Source: Sorghum bicolor (taxonomy: Eukaryota; Streptophyta; Magnoliopsida; Poales; Poaceae). From it: a stretch of 64,000 bases of DNA. This document shows, piece after piece, positions 23,601 to 33,224 of the stretch (position 1 is its first letter; every line of letters starts with the position of its first letter). Location: NCBI RefSeq assembly GCF_000003195.3, contig NC_012871.2, positions 21,458,658 through 21,522,657 on the forward strand, read 5' to 3'. The notes beneath the pieces are model-generated. The model had not been told where the DNA came from. It did not search any database and saw only the letters and a list, made by a program, of their open reading frames with translations. The position numbers were made by a program, and so were the translations under genes.

Positions 23601-24501
23601 GGCGACGCTACTGCCGCTTCTCTGGCGTGCGGATCGGAGAGGGTGAGGGAGGGAATGGCAAGGCTGAGCGGGTCGAGGGCGTCACTGTGGAGGCCATACG
23701 GCCACTCTGCACTGACAAGCGGGCCCAACGGTGATGTACGGACACCAAATGGCGACCAAACGCTGCCGCTGGTCGGCCACATCGGCGACTAAAGCTCGCC
23801 ATGAGAGCTTCGATTAACGACTGATAGAGCAACTTTGGCACTGATTATCTCCCAAACCATAGCGAATTAGGAGATGATGTAGTTGACAATCTTAGAGAAC
23901 TACACGAGATCTACAACTTTGTAAACTGGATCAAAAGCCAAATCGGCTTGGATGAAAAGTTATAGAGTTCCCAACTTCCTTCAGGCAAACTGCATTCACC
24001 CGAGGACTTAGAAAATTTTCTAAGTGTTGAACCAACACCCAAAACTGCTTTGTGGGCCACTTTTGAGCAAGTTGTGATCATTTTCATAAGATGACCCTAA
24101 AACAACTTTTGTTCCTTATAAAATTTTCCACAACTTTGCTTTAGGATGCTTTGACATGCAAACGGTCTAAGTAAGGCGTTTTAAAAGCACAACCAAAAGA
24201 GGTCTAGAAGCCAACCTAGGGCAAAGTATGACTTAGAAGCATAATTAAGACTAATGACCAACATGAACATTGGTCCCTAGGACATGCTAAGCCTACATAA
24301 ACTATTTACCGACTGTATAAGCACACACTTGCACAAGATGCATAAGATTAATCACATAGAAGGCATAATTAAGCAAGATAATCAAGCATAGCAAATAAAA
24401 TGACATGCTTCACATGACATGATGCTTATAATATGAGATGAAAATGATTATGCTCATGTCATGCAAGTGGTAGGATGCAACCGTAACACTGGGGTGTTAC
24501 A
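20606..24501 (+). repeat. T1: right part of a long LTR, Del/Tekay-like, split by E2
   Basis: The stretch ends GGGGTGTTACA at 24501, the typical 3' terminus of grass LTRs that begin TGTAACACCC. The pol sequence of E4 continues immediately after with no primer site, so this is a 3' or solo LTR. Its left end lies beyond E2 and E1, outside the window. It is about 3.9 kb, mostly AT-rich, with a GC-rich section around 22900-23780. The short ORFs inside show no recognisable protein. It shares terminus type and general layout with T2. Confidence 0.65.
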
Positions 24502-25379
24502 CAAACCACTTTGGAGGATGATGAACCCAATCCTCCCATGTTTCCATTTGAAATTGAGGATGGTCTTTTTGAGAATTTTGGGAATGCCTCAAATTTTCCA
24601 CTTCAAGTGAAGCCTTTGGTGCACTCTACACCATTTGAGGATGGCGATGATCCACCTAATGATCCATTTTAATGGAACATATTAAAGGACTCTCCTCCAT
24701 CATGAGCCATGAGTGGTTGGTAGAAACAGAGTTATCTACAGAGATAGCCCAAATCACTGCCCCCTCAGAGACTTTTTGTTGCAACCTTAAGGGGACCACC
24801 ATAGAGGCTTGTTATAATCCTACCATTGGGATGAACATTATTTCAAAGGTTGTGGCTAAAGAACTTTTCCCCAACGAGTCATTGATCCCATCTTATAAGC
24901 TTCTAAGAACTCCTTCTAAAGTTACTCTTGAAAGTTATGGGGTCATTAGGACTGTTATGTTATGCATAAGAGGCTTTGAGTACTTTCTAGATTTTCATAT
25001 CTATGACATCTCAAACACATCCCTCTTGATTGGTGTACCTTTGGGAACAATCTTTCAAGAGCGACCAAAACAAAGTCTCTTGAATTTAAAGCTAGGGAAC
25101 TCTACTATCAATGTCTCACTTACACGCTCACATAACACGATAGTAGAATCCAAGCCTAAAGAAGACCCTATTGAGGAAGTCTTAATGGCATCCCTAGAAG
25201 ACATGGCCCAGCCTCAGTTTGATACTGAACATTTCATTGAAGAAGAGGAAGATCTAGCAGAACCTATTGAGCTAGACCCCTTAGAGGTGTCTCCACGACC
25301 CCCAATTGAGCTAAACCTCTTCCTTTTGGCTTCAAATATGTCTTTCTCAATGACAATCCAGAAACTCCTGTTATCATAA
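24502..25379 (+). pseudogene. E4 protease-like region
   Basis: An acidic segment (DEPNPPMFPFEIEDG) starts directly at the T1 junction and is stopped near 24670. The open part, 24672-25379 (235 aa), has a retropepsin-like layout: IEACYNPTIGMNIIS, then LDFHIYDISNTSLLIG, which resembles the C-terminal flap region of gypsy proteases. The usual D-T/S-G triad is not visible, so activity is doubtful. An acidic linker to RT follows. Confidence 0.65.
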
Positions 25380-26905
25380 GTGACAAGCTTTCCCAAGATG
25401 AAACACACAGGCTTGTCTCTGTCCTAGAAAGACATAGATCGGCCATAGGCTACTCACTCCATGACCTCAAGGGGATCAGTGCCGCTCTCTGCACACATCG
25501 TATCCCTACGGATCCTGATATCTTACCATCAAGAGAACATCAACATAGGCTTAACAATGCTATGTGGGAGGTTGTTAGGAAAGAGGACCTTAAGCTTTTG
25601 CACGCCAAGATTATTTATTTTGTTCCACATAGTGAGTGGGTTAGCTCTGTCCAAGTTGTGCCGAAGAAAGGAGGAATGACTGTTGTTGAGAATGAGAAGA
25701 ACGAACTCATTCCTCAATGCATCATCACTGGGTGGCAGATGTGCATAGATTATCAAAAACTTAACAAAGCTACAAAGAAAGATCACTTCCTGTTACCCTT
25801 CATTGATGAGATATTGGAACAGTTTGCAAAGCACTCTTTCTTTTGTTTCCTTGATGGGTATTCCGGATATCACCAAATCCCAATCCACCCTGATGACCAA
25901 AGTAAGACTACTTTCACATGCCCATATGGAACTTACGCGTACCGAAGAATGTCGTTCGGATTATATAATGCTCCGGCTTCTTTCTAATGGTGCATGATGT
26001 CTATTTTCTCTGACATGATCGAGAAAATCATGGAGGTGTTCATGGATGACTTTACTATCTATGGCACAACCTTTGATGATTGTCTGGAGAATCTAGACAA
26101 AGTCTTACAAAGAAGCAAAGAAAAGTACTTAGTCCTGAACTGGGAAAATGCCATTTTATGGTTTGAGAAGGAATAGTGCTAGGACACAAGGTGTCTGAAT
26201 GTGGGATAGAAGTGGATAGAGCAAATATAGAAGTTATTGAACAACTTCCACTTCCCACAAATGTGAAAGGAATCCAAAGCTTTCTAGGCCATGCGGGGTT
26301 CTATAGGCATTTTATCAAAAACATTTCTCAAATCACTAGACCCCTCACTAGACTATTGGATAAGGATGCACCTTTCATCTTTGACAATGAGTGGTATGAA
26401 TCTTCTCAAGCCCTCAAACAAGCACTCATTTTAGCTCTAATCATCCAACCACCTGATTGGACGCTGCCTTTCGAGATCATGTGTGATGCTAGCGACTTTG
26501 CTGTTGGTGCCGTTCTCGCCCAAACAAAGGATAAAAAACACTATGCTATGCTAGCAAAACCTTGACTGGACCATAGCTCAATTATGCTACCACTAAAAAA
26601 AGTTGTTGGTAGTTGTCTTTGCAGCAGACAAGTTTAAATTTTACTTAGTTGGAGCAAAGGTAATCATTTATTCAGACTATGCTGCTCTTAAATACCTGCT
26701 CACTAAGAAAGATGCTAAACCTTTGTTGATCCGCTGGATTCTTTTACTCCAAGAGTTTGATATAGAAATAAAAGATAAGAATGGAGTAGAGAATTCAGTA
26801 GCCGATCACTTGTCTAGGCTCCGGTACAAGGGAGCACATGAGTTACCCATTAGTGACTATCTAAGGGATGACACACACCTCGCTGTAACACACTCCAACC
26901 CATGG
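25380..26905 (+). pseudogene. E4 reverse transcriptase and RNase H, broken
   Basis: The gypsy RT is recognisable in several open pieces: VQVVPKKGG and MCIDYQKLNKAT (25562-25987), FLDGYSGYHQIPIHP, and then the catalytic box VFMDDFTIYG near 26035-26060. The pieces end at in-frame stops, for example TAA near 25986 and TAG near 26174, with a frame change after 26560. RNase H follows with CDASDFAVGAVLAQ (near 26480-26520) and [18 protein letters not shown] (near 26680). The catalytic Asp residues of RT are still present, but no functional polyprotein can be made. Confidence 0.9.
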
Positions 26906-26910
26906 TACAT

Positions 26911-28640
26911 TGTTGGCGACGCATATTATATAAAAATAAATATCTTTTTATAAATAAAAATAAATATAAAATAGGGCTTTGATCTAATCTTTCCATGAGT
27001 TTTGGTATATATGCTATTTTCAGGTATGACACGTGGAAAAGTGCAAAAGATACAAGAAATACGCAATGCAAGAATTCGTATTTAGAAAAGACGCAAACCA
27101 ACTCCAATAGAGAAAAGCCCACAAAAGATGAACTGGACCCATCCGTAACTACGAGGAGGATCAGGGCCCAGAGCACAACCGACCACGCGAAGGTGGTGGC
27201 CAGGGGGGCCCACCCAGGTTGTGGGCGCAACCAGGTGCGGGCGCAACCCTGGTGGCGGTTCCCCGGCCCCACCTTCTTCTGGCGGTTGCATGGCGGCATG
27301 CATAGGACGGTTTCACCTACTACTATATTTAGATCCCGCAAACCGTCCTAGTTGAGCTATAAATAGATGGCTCTCCTCTCATTTGTAACACACACCATCA
27401 TTTGGAGCAACACACCTCACATTCTACACTTGTTCTCTTTAGTTTAGTACTAGTAGTAGAGCAAGGCAAACCTAGCAAGGAGAGCTTGTCTCCTTGGAGG
27501 ATCAAGAGTGCCTTGGTATGAATACAATTATGCCTTCCTCCATGAGCAAGTTCTTATATCCTTTATACAGTTATGCTTTTGATCTAGAGTATAGTCTTGT
27601 TCATATCATGATCATAGTTTATGAGCTAGTTCATAGTTCTAGCTCTATATTCTTGATATGTTCATCACAGTTCTTCATCGTTCATCAAGTTAATATGAAT
27701 AGAGGAAGAACTAGGGATGAGATAATGGTTCTCTGGGCTGTAATGGTCACCCTTAGCCGAGCCTGTCAATCTGAAGGGTTGGGGTCCTGGGAGGCTAGGG
27801 GGTGTTTCCAATTACACGGGCATGGTGCTCGGGTTTGCGGAGACCCGAGGATATGCGGGTATCCCACGGGCAGAGGGGTAGGTGGCAGGGTGGTGACAGC
27901 CCTGTCATCCTTCGTATTTCCCCACGTTCGGATATTCGGTAGGAGTCATGTAAAGTCTCTATTTGCTGGCAGACCAGCTATGGAGATCTCTCCAGTATCT
28001 CAGACTTAGCTCTAACTTGTTCTTATTAGCTAGATGACCTGCTAACAGATCTGTTGTATAACTTGTATACGACCATGCCTGCTCGCGTAGTTGTTCTTTT
28101 ATTCTTTGTTTCCCTTTATTCCTTGTGGTTGCTCCGATGTGTGTCTGCTATCAAATCAACTACATACTTACCCCTGTTTATACTACGTCTACCATGCATT
28201 TCAATAAGTAATCATGTTTATAACCAAAGCTAGATGCGTTCACAATGCCTTCCTACGAGAAATTATAAATACGACACCCCTGAATACTCACGGGTTGAAA
28301 TGCTACAATGATAGTTCTCTGCGCTTGCAGAGTAATTTATTCCTATAACTGAGCTATCGATTGGCATACCTAAGTACCTTTACTTAAGATTGTAATCCTT
28401 GTTCACCCACACGGCGCCGGGCCACAGCTTTGCATATCGTAAGTAAGGATGGTTAGGAAGGCCAATCTGGCAATTCTAATCATCAGTACCAGACTGCACT
28501 GCCTAGGCCAGCGCCGTAAAAGGCCTTGGTTTATCTTTCTGAAGTGATGGTGGTTAGGATATGCCAAGAATGTTTCTAGTGTTATTATTAAGGATGGACT
28601 AAAACTCTATCTTTAATAGTTTCGCTAAGAAACACCAACA
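26911..28640 (+). repeat. E5 5' LTR
   Basis: It runs TGTTGGCGACGC ... AACACCAACA. It contains the paired motif (27221-27248) and a TATAAATA box (27358-27365). A 171-codon open frame inside (27494-28009) is present in both LTRs but resembles no protein and starts with a non-ATG codon. Confidence 0.93.
27221..27365 (+). promoter_or_regulatory. E5 LTR promoter: paired GCGGGCGCAACC plus TATA box
   Basis: GTGGGCGCAACC (27221-27232) and GCGGGCGCAACC (27237-27248) are spaced 16 bp apart. TATAAATA at 27358-27365 lies 110 bp downstream and is followed by GATGGCTCTCCTC. The same order and spacing recur inside the element at 31779-31925. Confidence 0.75.
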
Positions 28641-28648
28641 AGCATTTC

Positions 28649-28666
28649 TGGCGCCGTTGCCGGGGA
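28649..28666 (+). other. E5 primer-binding site, tRNA-Asp type
   Basis: TGGCGCCGTTGCCGGGGA lies 8 bases after the 5' LTR end. Confidence 0.92.
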
Positions 28667-28802
28667 ATGCAATTGAAAATGCAAAAGCATCTAGCATTGG
28701 CATAAACATTAATTACATAATAAGCATTGGTAGCCATAGTTTAAGCAGGCCAATTTTGCTGTTTTCTTCCTCCTTTTATATGGAACGAAAACAGGATAGT
28801 GT

Positions 28803-30443
28803 ATGAGCAGTTTCAACCTGCCGAAAAATTTCACCTACAATCCAGAAGGACGCCTAAGGAAGAAGAACAAGAAGAAATTTGTTTCTTCCTCCGCTACTTC
28901 TCCAACAGAAGAACTGGTCACTTCCGCACCATCCACTTCAATCGTCATGGCCAAGTCACTCCGCGAGTACTCCACCCCCGCTGTTGCCAACGTGCCCGTT
29001 GGGCCCGCTGTCAATATCGGGACTGGAAACTTTAAACTCCGCACTAGCCTGCTGACAATGGTGCAGGCGAACCAATTCTGTGGCTCACCAAGTGAGGACG
29101 CGAACGCACACCTGCAGAACTTCCATGAGCTATGCGAAACCATCATCATTAAGGATGTCGCACCTGACAGCCTCAAGCTCCGTTTGTTTCCTTTCTCCCT
29201 CTCGGGGAAAGTGAAGCAATGGTTCTATCAAAGTAAGGAAGCAGTCGACACATGGAACAAATGCGCCGCAGCGTTCCTTGCCAAGTTCTTCCACATGAGC
29301 AAAACAAATGCTCTTAGGGGAAAGATATCAAACTTCCAGCAATCTTCACTCGAGTCCATTCTTGAGGCTTGGGAAAGGCTCTGGGAATATATCCGGGCTA
29401 GCCCTCACCACAGAATGGAAGGATGGCTCGTGCTGCAGAACTTCTATGAAGGCCTCACGGCCATGTGCAAGGGGCACGTCGATGCCGCAGCTGGAGGTGT
29501 ATTCCTCTCCCTTACCATCACTGAGGCCACAGCCCTCATCGAGAAGATGGTGGCTAACCAGAGTTGGGGAGAGGGACGCAAGACACAAAAAGGCATGCAT
29601 ACCGTCAAGGAGACGGATTTGCTTGCTGCAAAAATAGATATACTCATGAAGAGGTTGGAAGGACGTGTCACCGATCTAGCTACCGACACTGTCGATGCGA
29701 TAGACTCACACATGACGTGTGAGGACTGTGGAAATGTTGGCCACATGGGGAACAATTGTCCTGAAACCCAGGAAGATGTTGCATTCATCAACAACGGGTT
29801 TTGCCAACAACAGCAGCAAGGTAATGGGTGGAACAACCAAAATTGCCCCCAAGGTAATTCCTCGTTTAACTCAGGCTTTAGTTCTTCCCAGCCTTCGCTT
29901 AAAGATCTTGTTCTTGGTCAGGCCAAGATAAATGAAAACCTTGTTAAAAAGCTTTCCTTTAATGATAAAATGTTTGAAAACATAAACACCAAGCTTGATG
30001 GCCTGACCACCTCGTTTAAAGAACAAGCGTCTTTCAATAAAAGAGTAATGTCTCAGATAGATCAGCTTGCTTCTACTACTAAGTCTGCTGCTGGTGTTGA
30101 AAATGTTAGTTCGGTGACCACGAGAGGGGGTAAGACCACTCGTGATCCACCAAACCCTAACCATGGTACAGCTAAGACTCCGCGTCAACAAGAACAAACA
30201 TCTGCTGAGCCGGTTGATCCTCAAGACGAATCATCAGATGAGGAACCGACTCCAGAAGTTTATGGGGACACCACGATGCTTCCTTTCCCCACCAGGTGGA
30301 GGAAGAAGAAGAAGGACGGAGAAGAGCAATTTATCCGCTTCGTGGAAATGGTCGAGAAGACAAACGTCAACGTCCCGCTGATGGATGTCTTGCACATACC
30401 ATCCTATGCTAAGTTTATCAAGGATATCATCAACAACAAGTGA
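28803..30443 (+). CDS. E5 gag with CCHC zinc knuckle (546 aa, ended by a TGA)
   Basis: It starts at ATG 28803, about 140 bp after the primer site. Residues ~95-225 are the gag capsid domain (AHLQNFHELCETI, LRLFPFSLSGKVKQWFY, AAFLAKFFHMSK, EAWERLWEYI, NFYEGL). Residues 306-319 form a zinc knuckle, CEDCGNVGHMGNNC (C-x2-C-x4-H-x4-C), for RNA packaging. A Gln/Asn-rich stretch and a helical segment (residues ~365-415) follow. The frame closes at TGA 30441-30443, but the same frame continues straight into protease. In E6 the codon at this site is Arg, so the stop looks like a CGA-to-TGA change in a gag-protease fusion. Confidence 0.9.
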   Translation: MSSFNLPKNFTYNPEGRLRKKNKKKFVSSSATSPTEELVTSAPSTSIVMAKSLREYSTPAVANVPVGPAVNIGTGNFKLRTSLLTMVQANQFCGSPSEDANAHLQNFHELCETIIIKDVAPDSLKLRLFPFSLSGKVKQWFYQSKEAVDTWNKCAAAFLAKFFHMSKTNALRGKISNFQQSSLESILEAWERLWEYIRASPHHRMEGWLVLQNFYEGLTAMCKGHVDAAAGGVFLSLTITEATALIEKMVANQSWGEGRKTQKGMHTVKETDLLAAKIDILMKRLEGRVTDLATDTVDAIDSHMTCEDCGNVGHMGNNCPETQEDVAFINNGFCQQQQQGNGWNNQNCPQGNSSFNSGFSSSQPSLKDLVLGQAKINENLVKKLSFNDKMFENINTKLDGLTTSFKEQASFNKRVMSQIDQLASTTKSAAGVENVSSVTTRGGKTTRDPPNPNHGTAKTPRQQEQTSAEPVDPQDESSDEEPTPEVYGDTTMLPFPTRWRKKKKDGEEQFIRFVEMVEKTNVNVPLMDVLHIPSYAKFIKDIINNK

Positions 30444-31166
30444 CCATTACCCTCCGCAGAAGTCGTCAAGCTGACAGAAGAGTGTAGCGCAGCTATACTC
30501 AACCATCTACCTGAGAAGAAGCAAGATCATGGGTGCCCCACAATTACATGCTCAATAGGCACCCAACATTTTGATCATGCCTTATGTGATCTTGGGGCGA
30601 GTGTGAGCGTCATGCCGAAATTAGTCTTTGAAAGGCTAAACTTCACCAACTTGGAACCAACCAACATGACACTCCAGTTAGCAGACTCGTTAGTTCGGTA
30701 CCCAGCAGGGATTGCCCAAGACATCCCTGTCAAGATCAGAGGATATTACGTCCCCGTGGATTTTGTGGTGTTAAATATGGAACTCACCGAGGAGACACCA
30801 CTAATCCTGGGAAGGTCATTCTTGAGCACGGCAAAAGCACAAATTGATGTGGGAGCCGGAGAAGTCCGCTTCAACATTAATGGCCAAGAAGAGAAGTTCG
30901 AATTCAGGCCATGCCGTCAAGAATCCTACAACATGATACGCATCCGCTACGGGCCAAATCCCCAAGGCATCAGGGAAGTTGAGATCCAGCCCCAACTTCT
31001 GAAAAACTTATCAAAAATATCAAAACAAAAGCCAGAGCCAAAGCAAAAGGCGGCTTCTAAAAAGAATAAAAAGGAGCAGAAAAAGAAAGAAGCTCCCGAA
31101 AAAAAATCCAAGAAAAGAGGGACGAAGTCCCCAAACCCTCACAAAAGAAGACAGTGTGGAAGGTAA
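30444..31166 (+). CDS. E5 aspartic protease, same frame as gag
   Basis: It is separated from gag by the single TGA at 30441-30443. The catalytic motif ALCDLGASVSVMP sits near 30575-30615 (Asp-Leu-Gly-Ala-Ser, the form usual in Athila proteases). The body IPVKIRGYYVPVDFVVLNM, the flap-side LILGRSFLSTA, and FNINGQEEKFEF follow. The C-terminal ~45 residues are a Lys-rich tail (31020-31150). The ATG at 30603 inside the domain is not a real start. No RT follows, which is unusual. Confidence 0.88.
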   Translation, partial: PLPSAEVVKLTEECSAAILNHLPEKKQDHGCPTITCSIGTQHFDHALCDLGASVSVMPKLVFERLNFTNLEPTNMTLQLADSLVRYPAGIAQDIPVKIRGYYVPVDFVVLNMELTEETPLILGRSFLSTAKAQIDVGAGEVRFNINGQEEKFEFRPCRQESYNMIRIRYGPNPQGIREVEIQPQLLKNLSKISKQKPEPKQKAASKKNKKEQKKKEAPEKKSKKRGTKSPNPHKRRQCGR

Positions 31167-31778
31167 AAGAAACAAACCGCCACACAGCCCAAGGTGATCC
31201 ACCTAGAATGGAAGCCCAAGAAGGTCCAACCATCTCCTCCTCCCAAGACGGATGAGCCATCATCAAGCAAATAGTGATGGGAGAAAAGTCCGGCTCCACG
31301 GACTATAAAGATGAGCCCTTGCCGAAGGAAAATCGGTATTTATCCCTTTTGTTTTCTAATAAATGTTTTTAATAAATCTTATCCATCACATGTCTCTCAA
31401 TATATATATATATATTTATATATATGTATACTTAATAATAATAAAGATGGAGGCACGCTGATGGAAGTAAGGTAAAGAAAAGGTAAAAGTTTATCTTTGT
31501 TTTCTTTTGAATAAATAAAATAAAATGCCTTGCTGCATTTATGATATGACCATAGTGCCCCCATGTTTCATGCTGTTTGAATTCAAAATCCTTCATGACC
31601 ATGGAAAATATTTTATCATAAATGCAAGATAGTGTGAATTTTGAATTCTTTCCTCTTTTCACACACACTATCACTCTGATACGCTGCGAATAAAAATTGA
31701 TCGTAAGTGGGATTGAAATCCACTCTGTCCAGAAAGAACTTGCCAAAAAGACAGGGGCTGACTGGTGGGACCCAGGGT
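31167..31778 (+). other. E5 spacer after protease
   Basis: About 610 bp without a convincing ORF. It contains a TA microsatellite near 31400-31430. The sequence runs into the internal promoter-like block. Confidence 0.6.
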
Positions 31779-31925
31779 GCGGGCGCAACCAGTTGCGGGC
31801 GCAACCCTGGCCCGACCAATTAGGCCCAATCTTTTTTGAAAAGTTTCCTTTTTGTTCAAATATCAATTCCCCGCCTACGATCAAGTTTGTTTCTGTTTTT
31901 ATGACCTCAGTAGAACCTATTTAAA
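31779..31925 (+). promoter_or_regulatory. E5 internal promoter-like block, copy of the LTR motif pair
   Basis: GCGGGCGCAACC occurs at 31779-31790 and 31795-31806, 16 bp apart as in the LTR, and the flanks match too (CCCAGGGTG before, CCTGG after). A TATA-like TATTTAAA lies at 31918-31925, 112 bp downstream (110 bp in the LTR), followed by CATGGCTCTCTC as in the LTR. The next ATG, at 32018, opens the extra ORF. Promoter activity is inferred. Confidence 0.65.
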
Positions 31926-32017
31926 CAGCCCATGGCTCTCTCTTTTCTTCACACCAAGACTCTCTCTTCTCCCTTGTGCAAAAGTTTGCTAAGCTCTCCC
32001 ATTCCCAAGTGCTAATC

Positions 32018-33224
32018 ATGGCTAGCTACGCCCTCTCGCTAATCACCGCACCCAAGACCGTAGCAAACCTAGATATAGCACCCTACCAAGATAACTCTTC
32101 TCGGGAGAAAGTCCCTCAGGAAAAGAGAAATCCTTTGGCTGCTAGCAAACCACAAAGCACCCATCAACAGTGCCGCAAACATAACCACTGCTGCCCATTC
32201 CACCACAAATAAGAGCATCTCCAAGGGTTATGCATTTTTAGTTTTGCATTTGATGGAGTTTGCAAAGTTCATTTCAAATAAAAATAGCAAGGATAAAAAG
32301 GCGTGATCTCCAACGGTTTTGCATTTTCACTTAGCATTTGAGGGAATTTTGGGCCCACACTTTTTTCCCCAAGAGGTTTTTCTCTTGGCGCGCAATTTTC
32401 TTCGTCACCGGTAATTCTTCGCGTGTCGCGCGCCTTTGTATCGCGGCATTCCTCGCTCAGCCATCATCGCCCCGTCCAGGTCCTCGTGCCGCGTCGTTTG
32501 GTCCTCACCCGTTATGAACCTCGCCCCGTCCTGATCTTTGCCTGTCGTGAACCTCACCCCGCCCTGATCCTCTCCGACAAAGCTTCGCGACAAAACTTAG
32601 CGGCGCTCGGGCGTGGAGTCGCGCAGGTGGACGGAACGCAGCCGAGTCGTGCGGGCGTGGGGACGATCACGATTTGCAAAGCTTGGGGGCTTGGCATATA
32701 TGCCAAGTCTAGACCTCTAAATGCCAAGTTATGCAAATTGCAAAGTCTAAATGCAAAACCATTGGATAGCACATTTTAAGTTTTTTTTGCAAATTAGTAA
32801 ATGCAAAGTCTAAATGCATAACCCTTGGAGATGCTCTAACATAGAGCGCAAGAAGAAAAATCCTAGTGGTGAAGGATCTAGCAGTCGTGCTGGTAGCCGG
32901 AAGGCTGGCAAATCCAGGGAGGCCGAATCCTCTAGTGCTCTCCCTAGGATTAAGAGGCTTTTGCCCCGGCCATCCATCAAGCGTCGTGCAGGACAGTAGG
33001 AGAGCAACGATGAGGAGGATGATCCTAGTATTCTCGCTGATCTTAAATCTGAGCAAGCTAGCCTTCGCTCTGTCCTAAGGGTTTTAGAAGACGACCTAGA
33101 AGAGAAGCATACTGAGATTAGGAACCTCAGCGACGATATCAATAGGTTTTGTTTCAGGTTCAACAATAAGCTGAGGAAGGTCGCTGAAAACCTAGGTGTT
33201 GGTCGCCTCGTGGAAAATCTTTAG
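32018..33224 (+). pseudogene. E5 extra ORF (ORF2), coiled-coil C-terminus, split by a MITE
   Basis: The first part (32018-32212) opens with MASYALSLITAPKTV. The second part (32838-33224) starts in a Lys/Ser-rich stretch and ends in a heptad-like acidic/Leu segment (DLKSEQASLRSVLRVLEDDL and on to NKLRKVAENLG). A Tourist MITE separates them. The two parts are also one base out of frame, and a TAG lies at 32997-32999, so the gene was probably dead by several hits. I recognise no family. Position (after protease, before the 3' purine tract) equals that of ORF2 in E6, but the sequence differs. A role as an accessory or env-position protein is a guess. Confidence 0.55.
32213..32836 (+). mobile_element. 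Tourist-like (PIF/Harbinger) MITE, 624 bp, TSD TAA
   Basis: Perfect 23-bp terminal inverted repeats begin GAGCATCTCCAAGGG (32213 onward; mirror image ending 32836), the usual Tourist terminus in grasses. TAA duplications are at 32210-32212 and 32837-32839. The interior has a GC-rich core around 32390-32670 and no transposase. It is inserted within ORF2 of E5. Confidence 0.9.

Noticed and set aside
21209..23841. Frames of 60-140 codons in T1
   Set aside because: No family resemblance; they sit in LTR sequence and differ from T2.
24672..25379. Host gene encoding a 235-aa protein
   Set aside because: It is directly upstream of gypsy RT in the same orientation and has the retropepsin-like layout, so it is part of E4.
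27494..28009. 171-codon frame in the E5 LTR, also open (180 codons) in the other LTR
   Set aside because: It starts at a non-ATG codon, spans the LTR U5, resembles no protein, and shared openness follows from LTR identity.
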